Shown: positions 37,392 to 46,407, counted from the stretch's first letter. The stretch: 64,000 bases of DNA from Bacillus amyloliquefaciens DSM 7 = ATCC 23350 (GCF_000196735.1 NC_014551.1:1049001-1113000); one strand, 5' to 3'. Program-made: numbers and translations. The notes: a model not told the origin generated them from the sequence alone.

Positions 37392-37892
37392 TCATTTTAC
37401 GATAAGCACCGGAATATCGGATTTAGACGACAGCTTTTCACTGACGCTTCCGAATAAAAGTTTTTTCAGCCTGTTCCGGTCTCGGCTTCCGATGACGATC
37501 AAATCCGCCGATATGCGATCGGCATGCTCGATAATGGCGTCAGCGGGATCACCTTCTAAAATGTCGATATCTCCGTCAATCTCAGCGCCGTTCATCAGCA
37601 TTCTCGCTTCGGCAATGATTTCTTCCGTGCGGTCTTCATAAATCATGGGATCAGGGGAGATTCTTTCCGCTTGGAGCGGATCAGGAACGCTTGCAATCCC
37701 GCCTCCGATATATGTCGCCCCGGCTCCCGGCCTCGGAGGATCAACAATCGTCTGGGTATCTTTTGCATTGTGGGAATGCACGACCGTTAAATCCGCGTGA
37801 AACGTTTTTGAAAGGTCTATGGCTTTTTGTAGCGCTTTCTTACTGTCATCACTTCCGTCAAAAGCTGCAATCAACCGGTCCGCATGAAACAT
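37392..37892 (-). CDS. nhaX: Universal-stress-protein family protein NhaX
   Basis: The 166-residue UspA-fold protein begins MFHADRLIAAFDGSDDSKKALQ and has the nucleotide-binding signature IVIGSRDRNRLKKLLFGSVSEKL (G2xG9xG(S/T) type), so it probably binds ATP. It corresponds to B. subtilis YheK/NhaX, there described beside the antiporter gene nhaC, which is absent here. ATG 37892 gives the B. subtilis length; a longer frame overlaps the bmr promoter zone. Confidence 0.85.
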   Translation of the reverse strand: MFHADRLIAAFDGSDDSKKALQKAIDLSKTFHADLTVVHSHNAKDTQTIVDPPRPGAGATYIGGGIASVPDPLQAERISPDPMIYEDRTEEIIAEARMLMNGAEIDGDIDILEGDPADAIIEHADRISADLIVIGSRDRNRLKKLLFGSVSEKLSSKSDIPVLIVK

Positions 37893-37960
37893 CGGCCTCA
37901 TCCTTTCAGTAAAAAAGGTTTGCAGAACAATACCCGTTTGGAAAAAAGCTAAAACCCGGA

Positions 37961-37989
37961 TTGACAATAAAAGGATTTATTTATATGAT
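37961..37989 (+). promoter_or_regulatory. Strong SigA promoter of the bmr leader
   Basis: TTGACA (37961-37966), exactly 17 nt, TATGAT (37984-37989). Transcription starts near 37996, about 315 nt before bmrC. Confidence 0.88.
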
Positions 37990-38023
37990 GAAGGAAGAAT
38001 ATAGGAAAAAGGTGGTATGGATC

Positions 38024-38098
38024 ATGTCAACATTACAGCGTGTCAACTCAGCTTCAGCTAAATACCGGCGTGACTGCCATACACCTTCCGTTTTCTGA
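38024..38098 (+). CDS. Leader peptide of bmrCD (bmrB-like, 24 residues)
   Basis: The ORF MSTLQRVNSASAKYRRDCHT plus PSVF has a good ribosome site (AGGTGG, 8 nt) and starts just after the promoter. In B. subtilis the small gene bmrB (yheJ) upstream of bmrCD is a translated leader for ribosome-mediated attenuation; this ORF takes that place but is shorter than the 53-residue BmrB. The second half of the ORF forms the 5' arm of the large leader hairpin, so a stalled ribosome would disrupt it. Confidence 0.65.
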   Translation: MSTLQRVNSASAKYRRDCHTPSVF

Positions 38099-38196
38099 AC
38101 ATTTGCTTAAAAACGGTGCAGTCGCGCATAAAAGGCGGGTCTGTACCTTATTTATCATAATAAGAGGCATGGAGCTGACGCTTCATGTCTTTTTTT
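38068..38196 (+). promoter_or_regulatory. bmrCD attenuator: leader hairpins and intrinsic terminator
   Basis: Three elements are seen. A large hairpin pairs GCGTGACTGC (38068-38077) with GCAGTCGCGC (38118-38127), with inner CCGTTTT/AAAACGG. A second hairpin is CTTATT/AATAAG (38147-38164). The terminator is GGCATGGAGC/GCTTCATGTC (38166-38175 with 38180-38189, two G-U pairs) with a TGAC loop and T7. The second hairpin touches the terminator base, so the two may compete. This fits induction of the pump by translation-blocking drugs. Confidence 0.75.
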
Positions 38197-38225
38197 ATAC
38201 AAAAAAATGAAGAAAGACAGGTGTG

Positions 38226-38288
38226 ATGCATGTGGCGGTATTAGTGAAAAAAATGTACAACAATCCGGAAAAGCTTGAGGGAGGCTGA
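38226..38288 (+). CDS. Possible second small ORF before bmrC (20 residues)
   Basis: MHVAVLVKKMYNNPEKLEGG, preceded by AGGTGTG, lies after the attenuator terminator and 23 nt before the bmrC start. It would be translated only on readthrough transcripts. Whether it is real or chance is open. Confidence 0.3.
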   Translation: MHVAVLVKKMYNNPEKLEGG

Positions 38289-38311
38289 CTAATGAAAGGG
38301 GATGACGGTAT

Positions 38312-40069
38312 TTGTTTACTGTATTAAAAAAGCTGGCTTGGTTTTTTAAAGCCTATTGGCTGCGCTATACGACGGCGATTGTTCTGTTATTGATTGTGAA
38401 TGTCATTGAAATGTTTCCGCCTAAACTTCTCGGTAACGCAATAGACGATATGAAGGCGGGTGTGTTTACGAAAAGCGGGATGCTGTTTTATATATGTGTT
38501 TTTCTCGCTTTAACGGCAGCCGTCTACTTGCTGTCTTATTTTTGGATGTATCAGCTTTTCGGCGGAGCGAATGTCATGGAGAAGATTCTCCGTTCAAAGC
38601 TGATGGGAAAACTTCTTCACATGTCACCGCCGTTTTTTGAGAAATACAGGACGGGCGATTTAATGGCGCGGGGGACAAATGATTTGCAGGCCGTCAGTAT
38701 GACGACGGGCTTCGGGGTCTTAACGCTCGTTGATTCGACGATGTATATGCTGACGATATTTTTAACGATGGGGTTTGTCATCAGCTGGAAGCTGACATTC
38801 GCCGCGATTATCCCGCTGCCGATTATGGCGGCTGCGGTCAGTCTGTACGGAAAAAAGATTCATGAGCGGTTTACGGAAGCGCAGGATGCTTTCGGATCAT
38901 TAAATGACAAGGTGCTGGAGTCGGTATCCGGCGTCCGGGTCATTCGGGCTTTCGTGCAGGAAAAAAATGATGTCAGCCGATTCGGAGATATGACGGCTGA
39001 TGTATATGAGAAAAACATGAAGGTGGCGTTTATCGATTCTCTCTTTGAGCCGACTGTGAAACTTCTCGTCGGCCTCAGCTACCTCATCGGTCTCGGCTAC
39101 GGCGCCTATCTCGTTTTTCAAAACCGGCTGACGCTGGGAGAGCTTGTATCGTTTAACGTGTATCTCGGAATGATGATCTGGCCGATGTTTGCGATCGGCG
39201 AATTAATCAATATCATGCAGCGCGGCAATGCCTCCTTGGATCGTGTCAATGAGACGCTTTCTTATGAGCCTGACGTGATCGGGCCCAAGCATCCCGCAGG
39301 TATCAAGGAGCCCGGGCGTCTCGTTTTTGAACAAGTGACCTTTACGTATCCGAGCGGAGCGGGACCGGCTCTTTCTGATGTCTCTTTTTCCGTAGAAAAA
39401 GGGCAGACGCTCGGCATTGTCGGGAAAACGGGAAGCGGAAAGACGACGATCATTAAGCAGCTTTTGCGTGAATATCCGCCCGGTGCGGGGGCGATCACGT
39501 TCACAGGCGTACCGATTCAGGAAATTCCGCTTGATCAGCTCCGCGGGTGGGTCGGCTATGTGCCGCAGGATCATATTTTATTTTCAAAGACGGTAAAGGA
39601 AAATCTGCTTTACGGACGGCAGGACGCAAGCGAAGAAGAAATCGGCAGCGCGCTGAAAGATGCGCATTTTGAAAACGATATCGGCATGCTTTCCGACGGG
39701 CTTGAGACGCTTGTCGGCGAGAAGGGCGTAGCGCTCTCAGGCGGACAAAAGCAGCGCATCTCAATTGCGAGAGCGCTTTTGACAGATCCCGACATCCTCA
39801 TATTAGATGATTCGCTTTCCGCCGTTGACGCGAAAACGGAAGCGGCCATTATTGACAGCATCCGTAAAAAACGGCGGGATAAAACAACGATTATCACCAC
39901 CCACCGGCTCTCGGCGGTTGAACACGCAGATCTCATTCTCGTCATGGACGAAAGTCGGGTGTCTGAAAGAGGCACACATCAGGAGCTATTGGCGCAGAAC
40001 GGCTGGTATCGGGAACAATATGAGAGGCAGCAGCTGTCCTCTCTTGAAGAAGGGGGGACCAGCGCATGA
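38312..40069 (+). CDS. bmrC: Heterodimeric multidrug ABC exporter subunit BmrC
   Basis: The 585-residue half-transporter has six N-terminal membrane helices and a C-terminal ATPase: Walker A GKTGSGKTT, signature LSGGQKQR, Walker B ILILDDSLS. The usual catalytic Glu after Walker B is Asp, marking the degenerate site typical of this subunit. The start is TTG 38312, as judged by alignment with B. subtilis YheI (585 residues). Its stop overlaps bmrD (ATGA). The B. subtilis pair exports Hoechst 33342, doxorubicin and mitoxantrone. Confidence 0.95.
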   Translation: MFTVLKKLAWFFKAYWLRYTTAIVLLLIVNVIEMFPPKLLGNAIDDMKAGVFTKSGMLFYICVFLALTAAVYLLSYFWMYQLFGGANVMEKILRSKLMGKLLHMSPPFFEKYRTGDLMARGTNDLQAVSMTTGFGVLTLVDSTMYMLTIFLTMGFVISWKLTFAAIIPLPIMAAAVSLYGKKIHERFTEAQDAFGSLNDKVLESVSGVRVIRAFVQEKNDVSRFGDMTADVYEKNMKVAFIDSLFEPTVKLLVGLSYLIGLGYGAYLVFQNRLTLGELVSFNVYLGMMIWPMFAIGELINIMQRGNASLDRVNETLSYEPDVIGPKHPAGIKEPGRLVFEQVTFTYPSGAGPALSDVSFSVEKGQTLGIVGKTGSGKTTIIKQLLREYPPGAGAITFTGVPIQEIPLDQLRGWVGYVPQDHILFSKTVKENLLYGRQDASEEEIGSALKDAHFENDIGMLSDGLETLVGEKGVALSGGQKQRISIARALLTDPDILILDDSLSAVDAKTEAAIIDSIRKKRRDKTTIITTHRLSAVEHADLILVMDESRVSERGTHQELLAQNGWYREQYERQQLSSLEEGGTSA

Positions 40070-42087
40070 AGACCGGAAGAAGATTATGGAATTACGCGCT
40101 TCAATATAAAAAACTGCTGATTTGGGCGGTCGTTCTGCTTATTATTGCGGTCGGCACTGAGCTGACCGGCCCGTTTATCGGAAAAAAAATGATTGACGAT
40201 CATATTCTCGGCATTGAAAAAATATGGTATAAAGCCTCTGCGGACGATCCGGGCGCCGTCAGGTTCCGGGGGCATGATTATGTCAGGGAAGACCGGATCA
40301 AACCGGGGGCGGACAAAACCGGAGAGGTGCACATTTATCAAGTCGGTGCGGCCTACTATTTTGTTGACCGCCCCGTCAGTTTTGACGGAAACCGTTCGGT
40401 GTCTGACGGCCGGCTGACGATATCAAACGGTAAGGAAAGCAGGTCATATCCCGCCGTTACGTTATCCAAACAGGAAATTTTTCAATTTTACCGGCCGGAA
40501 ATAAAAGGACTGCTGACTTTGACCGCCATATATGCGGGGCTGCTCATGTTTTCCGTGTGCTTTCATTACGGCCAGCATTACCTGCTGCAGATGGGAGCAA
40601 ACCGGATCATACAGCGCATGAGGCAGGATGTATTTTCGCACATTCAGAAAATGCCGATCCGCTACTTTGATAATCTGCCCGCCGGAAAGGTCGTGGCCCG
40701 CATTACGAATGACACAGAAGCGGTCAGAGATTTATATGTAACGGTGCTGTCTACGTTTATCACAAGCGGCGTCTACATGCTCGGCATTTTTACGGCGCTG
40801 TTTATGCTTGATGTCAGGCTGGCCGCCGTTTGCCTTCTGATTATTCCGATCTTAATAATCTGGTCGGTTGTGTACCGTAAATACGCATCCGTCTTCAACC
40901 AAAAAATTCGTTCAATTAACAGTGACATCAATGCGAAAATGAACGAGTCCATTCAAGGTATGCCGATTATTCAGGCGTTCCGCCGTGAGAAGGAAACGAT
41001 GAAGGAATTTGAAGAATTAAATGAAGCTCATTTCCGCTTCAAGAACAAAATGCTGTCCTTAAATTCCCTCATGTCCCACAGTCTTGTCAATGTTCTTCGC
41101 AATCTTGCGTTTGTCGGATTGATCTGGTATTTCGGAGGCGCTAGTCTGAGTGCGGCAGGATTTGTTTCGATCGGCGTGTTATATGCGTTTGTTGATTATT
41201 TAAACCGTTTGTTTCAGCCTGTTACAGGGATTGTCAACCAATTTTCGAAGCTTGAATTGGCTCGTGTTTCTGCGGGCAGGGTATTTGAACTTTTACAGGA
41301 AGAGGAAACGGAAGAAACAGGCGCTCCCGCACACAAAAAGGCGGAAGGGACTGTGGAATTCCGCGATGTTTCTTTTGGTTATCGAAAGGGAGAAGAGGTG
41401 CTGAAACATATCAGCTTTACAGCTGAAAAAGGTGAGACGGTCGCCCTCGTCGGCCATACGGGATCCGGCAAAAGCTCCATCCTTAATCTTCTGTTCCGTT
41501 TTTACGATGCCCAAAAAGGCGATATACTGCTGGACGGCAAAAGCATTTACGGCATGTCGAGACAGGAGCTGAGGTCGCATATGGGCATTGTGCTGCAAGA
41601 CCCGTATCTTTTCTCGGGCACGATCGGCTCCAATGTCACCCTTGATGATCAGCGTATTTCTCCCGAGCAAGCTGAAGAAGCGCTTCGCCAAGTCGGCGCC
41701 GAAAGCCTTCTGCAATCCCTGCCGAAGGGCATCATGGAGCCCGTCACGGAAAAAGGCGGCACACTGTCCTCAGGGCAGCGTCAGCTGATTTCTTTTGCAA
41801 GGGCGCTCGCGTTCGATCCGGCCATTTTAATTTTGGATGAGGCGACGGCGCACATTGACACCGAAACAGAAGCAATCATTCAAAAAGCGCTGCAAGTGGT
41901 TCAAGAAGGGCGCACAACATTTATTATCGCCCATCGGCTTTCCACGATCAGACACGCAGACCAGATTCTCGTGCTGGAAAAGGGGCGCATCATTGAAAAG
42001 GGAAGCCATGACGAATTAATGGCGCAAAAGGGGCAGTACCATCAAATGTATGAATTACAGAAAGGAACGGCGCAGTCCGCGGTGTAA
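40066..42087 (+). CDS. bmrD: Heterodimeric multidrug ABC exporter subunit BmrD
   Basis: The 673-residue partner of BmrC has an extra extracellular domain of roughly 100 residues between TM1 (about 18-38) and TM2, the main reason for its greater length. The ATPase has Walker A GHTGSGKSS, signature LSSGQRQL and Walker B ILILDEATAHID with the canonical Glu. Thus one consensus and one degenerate ATP site form in the dimer. The ATG overlaps the bmrC stop. Confidence 0.95.
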   Translation: MKTGRRLWNYALQYKKLLIWAVVLLIIAVGTELTGPFIGKKMIDDHILGIEKIWYKASADDPGAVRFRGHDYVREDRIKPGADKTGEVHIYQVGAAYYFVDRPVSFDGNRSVSDGRLTISNGKESRSYPAVTLSKQEIFQFYRPEIKGLLTLTAIYAGLLMFSVCFHYGQHYLLQMGANRIIQRMRQDVFSHIQKMPIRYFDNLPAGKVVARITNDTEAVRDLYVTVLSTFITSGVYMLGIFTALFMLDVRLAAVCLLIIPILIIWSVVYRKYASVFNQKIRSINSDINAKMNESIQGMPIIQAFRREKETMKEFEELNEAHFRFKNKMLSLNSLMSHSLVNVLRNLAFVGLIWYFGGASLSAAGFVSIGVLYAFVDYLNRLFQPVTGIVNQFSKLELARVSAGRVFELLQEEETEETGAPAHKKAEGTVEFRDVSFGYRKGEEVLKHISFTAEKGETVALVGHTGSGKSSILNLLFRFYDAQKGDILLDGKSIYGMSRQELRSHMGIVLQDPYLFSGTIGSNVTLDDQRISPEQAEEALRQVGAESLLQSLPKGIMEPVTEKGGTLSSGQRQLISFARALAFDPAILILDEATAHIDTETEAIIQKALQVVQEGRTTFIIAHRLSTIRHADQILVLEKGRIIEKGSHDELMAQKGQYHQMYELQKGTAQSAV

Positions 42088-42090
42088 CCG

Positions 42091-42122
42091 GAAAGGGTGA
42101 ATCTAAAGATTCGCCCTTTTTT
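42091..42122 (+). terminator. Terminator after bmrD
   Basis: AAGGGTGAATC and GATTCGCCCTT pair around TAAA, then T-run. Confidence 0.9.
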
Positions 42123-42124
42123 CA

Positions 42125-42745
42125 TTAGTAAGCCAGTCCCACCCGTTTTCTGACAAACTGCGGATTCAACAGCTCACGGTACAGAAAATGCGCCGTGTCT
42201 CCGACGGTGATTCGCGAACCGCCTTCAGGCAGGATATCCTGTTCGAACCGGTAAACGCCGGAAGCATCTCCGTCAGGAAGGTAGGTGGGGCAGATGATCG
42301 TCCAGTCAACATCCTCTCCCAGAAGCATCTCGTATACGCGGGCGTGTTCCTTTGCGGCTCTTGCTGTTTTTCGTTTTGATTCCGGCGATTCAAAACGGTA
42401 TTTGTCAGGCATGAGCCGTGATTGAAGGATACCCGTAGTGCCGATCGTAATCAGACGCTGAACATGATGCCGTTTCATGCTGTCTATTATATGGATCACA
42501 GCGGCTGAAAGGGTATCGCCGCCATCCGTGCCGAGACAGCTCACGACTGTATCCGCTTTGGAGATCAATCGGTCGACATCCTCCCGCCGTCTCGCATTCC
42601 CTGTTATGATATGTTTTTCAGGAATGGGAAGGGCTGTTTCAGCTGATCTGACAAGAGCGAATATGTCACTGTGTCCGTGTTTCTGCGCTTCTTTTATAAA
42701 AGCCTGTCCGACTCTTCCCGTTGCTCCGAGTAAAGCGATTTTCAT
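42125..42745 (-). CDS. yheG: NAD(P)-binding atypical SDR / NmrA-like protein YheG
   Basis: The 206-residue Rossmann protein has [10 protein letters not shown] at residues 8-17 and [10 protein letters not shown]; it lacks the standard SDR YxxxK, as is usual for the NAD(P)H-binding (biliverdin-reductase-like) group. Substrate unknown. ATG 42745 follows GAGGAGG by 8 nt. It lies 28 bp after yheF on the same strand, so they are probably one operon. Confidence 0.85.
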   Translation of the reverse strand: MKIALLGATGRVGQAFIKEAQKHGHSDIFALVRSAETALPIPEKHIITGNARRREDVDRLISKADTVVSCLGTDGGDTLSAAVIHIIDSMKRHHVQRLITIGTTGILQSRLMPDKYRFESPESKRKTARAAKEHARVYEMLLGEDVDWTIICPTYLPDGDASGVYRFEQDILPEGGSRITVGDTAHFLYRELLNPQFVRKRVGLAY

Positions 42746-42773
42746 GTAAAAAACCTCCTCGCCGCTCATTATA

Positions 42774-42899
42774 TCATTCAAAGCAGCGGGGAAAAGAATA
42801 CCTGTGAATAAAGGGGAAATGGTGGGCAACATATTCATTGACCAAAGAAACAGTTACGAACTGAAACAGCTCCCAATTGACTGAGGCAATGAATGACAT
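42774..42899 (-). CDS. yheF: Small protein YheF (41 residues)
   Basis: The ORF begins [20 protein letters not shown] and is hydrophobic, possibly membrane-associated. It has a near-ideal ribosome site (AAAGGAGG, 6 nt from ATG) and ends 28 bp before yheG. The 41-residue length agrees with B. subtilis YheF. Function unknown. Confidence 0.72.
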   Translation of the reverse strand: MSFIASVNWELFQFVTVSLVNEYVAHHFPFIHRYSFPRCFE

Positions 42900-42954
42900 G
42901 TTTTCCCTCCTTTTTTCCTAGGGTATGTGGAATAGGAAAAAAGGGTGACGGCAT

Positions 42955-42989
42955 AAAAAGAAGACGCGGTATCCCGCGCCTTCTGCAAG
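42955..42989 (-). terminator. Terminator after sspB
   Basis: On the minus strand AGAAGGCGCGG pairs with CCGCGTCTTCT (one wobble), followed by TTTTTAT. Confidence 0.88.
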
Positions 42990-43001
42990 CCATTTATTGA
43001 G

Positions 43002-43208
43002 TTATTGTATGCCTTGTCCGCCCATGTGCTGCTGCGCGAAAGATACTAAACGTTTAGTGATTTCTCCTCCGACAGAACCGTTTGCACGAGAAGTTGTTTC
43101 TCCGCCAAGGTTTACGCCGAACTCAGAAGCAATTTCGTATTTCATTTGGTCGATTGCTTGAGCAGCGCCAGGTACTAATAGTTGGTTTGAAGAGTTGTTG
43201 TTAGCCAT
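43002..43208 (-). CDS. sspB: Small acid-soluble spore protein, alpha/beta type
   Basis: The 68-residue protein coats spore DNA, shifting it towards an A-like form and blocking UV damage, and is cut by the GPR protease at germination. The GPR site EIASEFGV (residues 25-32) and the conserved [22 protein letters not shown] block are present. A SigG-type promoter precedes it. Confidence 0.96.
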   Translation of the reverse strand: MANNNSSNQLLVPGAAQAIDQMKYEIASEFGVNLGGETTSRANGSVGGEITKRLVSFAQQHMGGQGIQ

Positions 43209-43230
43209 TTGTATGATCTCCTTTATAAAT

Positions 43231-43258
43231 TAGTATGGTTGGGTTTGCTGGAATTGCA
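43231..43258 (-). promoter_or_regulatory. SigG-type promoter of sspB
   Basis: On the minus strand CATACTA is a perfect SigG -10, with TGCAAT at about -35 spacing (15 nt apart). The -35 is imperfect. Confidence 0.65.
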
Positions 43259-43390
43259 CCAGCTGATGGTTTCCGGAATGAAAACCATTGCCAGCTCGGC
43301 TTCACCCAATGCTGTTTGCCGCTTTGTACTACGTATTATGGTGAATCAAACGGCATCTCATTCGGAAAACGGTGTGGTAAATAGCGGAAG

Positions 43391-43425
43391 AAAAAGAAAA
43401 GCCCAGCCTTTGTCGGCTGAGCTTG
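43391..43425 (-). terminator. Terminator after yheE
   Basis: On the minus strand AGCTCAGCC pairs with GGCTGGGCT (one G-U), followed by a T-rich run. Confidence 0.82.
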
Positions 43426-43430
43426 AACTT

Positions 43431-43637
43431 TCAGTCATAGATGTGATAAAGCATTAATTCATGCAGCTCTTTTACAAGAGCCGGCTCTTCTTTCCCCGGA
43501 TGTGTATGTCCCCATTCAATGTCTCCGGACTTATGGTAAATCCCTTCGTAATGAGTACCCTGCCAGTAAAACGAAATCCGCCATCCGGGCAGTTTCTCTT
43601 TTTTGAATAACGGTTTCCAGCTGAAGTGCGAAATCAT
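43431..43637 (-). CDS. yheE: Small protein YheE
   Basis: The 68-residue protein (MISHFSWKPLFKKEKLPGWR at the start) has many aromatic and histidine residues (GTHYEGIYHKSGDIEWGHTH). It matches the YheE family of Bacillus; function unknown. ATG 43637 follows AAGGAG by 10 nt. It lies downstream of yheD on the same strand, so it may belong to the sporulation-associated yheC-yheD transcript. Confidence 0.78.
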   Translation of the reverse strand: MISHFSWKPLFKKEKLPGWRISFYWQGTHYEGIYHKSGDIEWGHTHPGKEEPALVKELHELMLYHIYD

Positions 43638-43728
43638 GACGTTCACGCTCCTTATCGGGAAATGTTGATCCTGTTCATTGTAGCTTATAGTTCTGTGCCT
43701 GTCCCGGGTAAACGAAAAAAAGACGGCC

Positions 43729-45087
43729 TCACCGCCAAAGTTTTTCCGGGGCGGTAATGGACCGTTCTGATAAATATGACGCATATTCAAAATTTCTCCG
43801 TTTTGTCAGGTAATCGACAGATCGCAGCTTCGGATGAGAGAAAATGCTGCGTCCGGGGCGGGAATTGGCCTCGAACATCCAAACTTTCCCTGTGTCATCG
43901 ACGCCGAGGTCAAAGCCGATTTCACCGATAAAACCTTCTATATGCTCATTTAACACACGGCTGACCGCCAAGGCGGCTTTCGAAAGCTTCCGGATCATGC
44001 CGACTCTCTCTTTCGGATCGCCGTATAATTCAGCTAACGTTCTGACTTCACCGCCGTTTGCCAGATGTGTCGTAATGCTGTTTTTACCGGAAATTTTTGC
44101 TGCGATGGCCGTCACTGTCCATTTTCCCTCGGCATTTTTATTCGTATGCACCCTGAAATCGACGGGACGCCCATCCAGACAGATCAGATCAATCCCTTGC
44201 TGAATTAAAAAAGCGGACGGGTCGTTGTTTTCTTCAAATGCTTTCATGAAGGATGCCGCGTCTGAATAGTTTGCCGTCAACACCGTTCTTTCCTCATTTG
44301 TGTGTTTGACAGAGAAGCCGGCATCTGTTTTTTCCAGCTTGTAAATTCCCGTTCCGAGAGCGCCGTCCGCAGGTTTGATATATACGGTGTTAAACGTGCC
44401 GCATAACGTCTCTATCGCTTCTGCATTCGGATGGAGGACCGATTTGGGCAGGAGCGAAGCGGTGAGGCTGTTCTTTTCCAGAAGCTTATGAATGTCCCAT
44501 TTATTAAAGAATTGCGGATTAAACCAAGGAATCTGATAGTCATTCATCAGCCTTTGTTTTGTCTGCTGTAAAAGCGGAACTTCTTCCGTTTTTCGGCTCG
44601 GGAGCCTGTCATATACGACATTCGGAAGCGGGACGTGCGCCCGTTTCCAGCTGTTGTCCTTATAAATCAGCGCTTGGACGGTGCCCTCTTCCCAATTGAT
44701 CTGATGAGCCCCGAAAACGAAACAATATCCGTTCGCCTGCTCATGCAGGGAGAGCAGCTTGGAAAAGAAGGATGTGCGGTCTCTTAACGGGCGCGACGTT
44801 GATGAGGTGAAACCGGCTGTGAAAACGCCGATCAGCGGTCCGATGTGCACCGTCTGGCCGTGAATGAGAAAATCAGCCCGGCTTTTATGCGGTATCATCA
44901 GCTCCTCAAACAAATCTTCAGAAAGGAGCGCGCTTTTTTCAAGTGATTGAGAAAAGGCCACACGGCATTTGACAACCTTGGTCCCGAAGGCAGCGGATAA
45001 CATCCCTTCCCGTTTCATGGAAAAAGGGAGATACAGCGTGTTTTTGCTTTTTTTATCGATGCCGACAATCATCCCTTTATGATTCAC
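43729..45087 (-). CDS. yheD: ATP-grasp family protein YheD (spore-associated)
   Basis: The 452-residue protein has a beta-rich N-terminal domain and a C-terminal ATP-grasp ligase fold: VYIKPADGALGTGIYKLEK binds ATP and GEIGFDLGVDDTGKVWMFEANSRPGR is the metal-binding end with acidic pair. The B. subtilis protein is reported around the forespore under SigE; its substrates are unknown. Start GTG 45087, overlapping yheC by 11 nt, so the two are coupled. Confidence 0.9.
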   Translation of the reverse strand: MNHKGMIVGIDKKSKNTLYLPFSMKREGMLSAAFGTKVVKCRVAFSQSLEKSALLSEDLFEELMIPHKSRADFLIHGQTVHIGPLIGVFTAGFTSSTSRPLRDRTSFFSKLLSLHEQANGYCFVFGAHQINWEEGTVQALIYKDNSWKRAHVPLPNVVYDRLPSRKTEEVPLLQQTKQRLMNDYQIPWFNPQFFNKWDIHKLLEKNSLTASLLPKSVLHPNAEAIETLCGTFNTVYIKPADGALGTGIYKLEKTDAGFSVKHTNEERTVLTANYSDAASFMKAFEENNDPSAFLIQQGIDLICLDGRPVDFRVHTNKNAEGKWTVTAIAAKISGKNSITTHLANGGEVRTLAELYGDPKERVGMIRKLSKAALAVSRVLNEHIEGFIGEIGFDLGVDDTGKVWMFEANSRPGRSIFSHPKLRSVDYLTKRRNFEYASYLSERSITAPEKLWR

Positions 45088-46168
45088 GCGGAAGTGCTCC
45101 TTTCCTGCTTTCCTGTGCCTGAAGATCTCTGAAGCGTTTCAGCGGACTGGTATACAAATCCTCTTTCGACTCGGGAGCCACGCTTAAAATGGCGTTTCGT
45201 CCGGGCTTTGAATTGACATCCAAAAGCCAGATGCGCCCGTCTTTGGCATAACAAATATCGAGACCCAGCTCAAACAGCGGGCCGAACTGCTCATCAAGGA
45301 AATAAGGGACGGACTGGGTGATCGAAAAGACATCATCCAATAATACAGCCTGCTGCTTTTTCGGAATGTCTTCAAACCACGTGTCAAATTTAATCGGTTC
45401 GGATCTTCCCGGCAAATGAGATAAAAGACCGTTCTGATAACCCCTTCTGACCGCTTTTCCGACCGTTTCCCAAGCTCCTGACTCATTTTTGCGCATGAAA
45501 ATGCGGATGTCGCACGGGTGCTGTTCTTTATCCTGAATATTTAAGTAGGCTTGAAGCAAATAGCGGTGCTGCAGCACTTTTTTGCACCACGACTTAAAAG
45601 ATACGTGGTTTGAAAACGTTTTTGTTTGTTTATTTTTTCCGATATAGTAAGTGGCTGAAATTGATTTTTTGCCTGTTTTAAGGAGGATGATGCCTCTTCC
45701 TCCCGCGCCGAAAGCGGGCTTAAGTATACATGCTTTTTCCTTCGCTAAGTATGATTGCACCTCTTCATAGCGGCTGACTTCGGCCGTTTCAGGAATATAG
45801 GGACTGATCAGATGATGCTGCTGGAGCGCATTCGTGACCGTCCATTTATCAGGAAGCCCGCGGCCGATAAATTCCGTTTTCGGATATTTTTTCAGCCATT
45901 CGACGATCGGTTTGGCTTTTTGAGCCTCGGCGGATTTTCCGTAAAAACAGCGATCGTAAATATATTCAGGAATATCAATTTCTGTTTCGTTCCATTTTCC
46001 GCTTTTCGGATGATACACGAGCGCTTTCACTCGTAAAGAATCCGGAGAGATATCAAACGGTGTAAAGCGGGCAAAGCGCACATTATACTCTGGCGCCCTT
46101 TCAGCCAATTCACCGGCGAAGTCTTCTTCGTGCCGGCGGGATACGGACATAAAACCGAGTGTTGTCAT
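45077..46168 (-). CDS. yheC: ATP-grasp family protein YheC
   Basis: The 363-residue protein is a paralogue of YheD with the same architecture: ACILKPAFGAGGRGIILLKTG at the ATP site and DICYAKDGRIWLLDVNSKPGR at the metal site. The pair of unequal ATP-grasp proteins suggests stepwise ligation or a heteromer, but no reaction is known. The ribosome site AAGGGGG lies 8 nt before ATG. An inverted repeat GATGGAA/TTCCATC (46201-46220) lies in its leader. Confidence 0.88.
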   Translation of the reverse strand: MTTLGFMSVSRRHEEDFAGELAERAPEYNVRFARFTPFDISPDSLRVKALVYHPKSGKWNETEIDIPEYIYDRCFYGKSAEAQKAKPIVEWLKKYPKTEFIGRGLPDKWTVTNALQQHHLISPYIPETAEVSRYEEVQSYLAKEKACILKPAFGAGGRGIILLKTGKKSISATYYIGKNKQTKTFSNHVSFKSWCKKVLQHRYLLQAYLNIQDKEQHPCDIRIFMRKNESGAWETVGKAVRRGYQNGLLSHLPGRSEPIKFDTWFEDIPKKQQAVLLDDVFSITQSVPYFLDEQFGPLFELGLDICYAKDGRIWLLDVNSKPGRNAILSVAPESKEDLYTSPLKRFRDLQAQESRKGALPRES

Positions 46169-46321
46169 GTTGTTACTCCCCCTTTATTCAAAAAGCCGCT
46201 GATGGAACGGCCCTTCCATCCAATAAACATGCCAAGCGCAGCATAAAAAGATGATCTACTGTAAAGAGTACGAAACAGCATCTTGCCTTATTCCTGACAA
46301 ACAACAATTCAGGTTCTTCAT

Positions 46322-46350
46322 TTGCCCGCATTCACGCCAGCCTCTATAAT
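46322..46350 (+). promoter_or_regulatory. SigA promoter of yheB
   Basis: TTGCCC (46322-46327), exactly 17 nt, TATAAT (46345-46350), 57 nt before the start codon. Confidence 0.65.
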
Positions 46351-46407
46351 ACGAATAGATATATCATCTAGAAAAAAAGAACATAAGATGGAGGCAGAAG
46401 AAAAGGA

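Noticed and set aside
46201..46220. Inverted repeat GATGGAA/TTCCATC before yheC as a terminator
   Set aside because: On the minus strand the T-run is separated from the stem by six bases and the gene follows directly; more likely a leader hairpin of unclear role.
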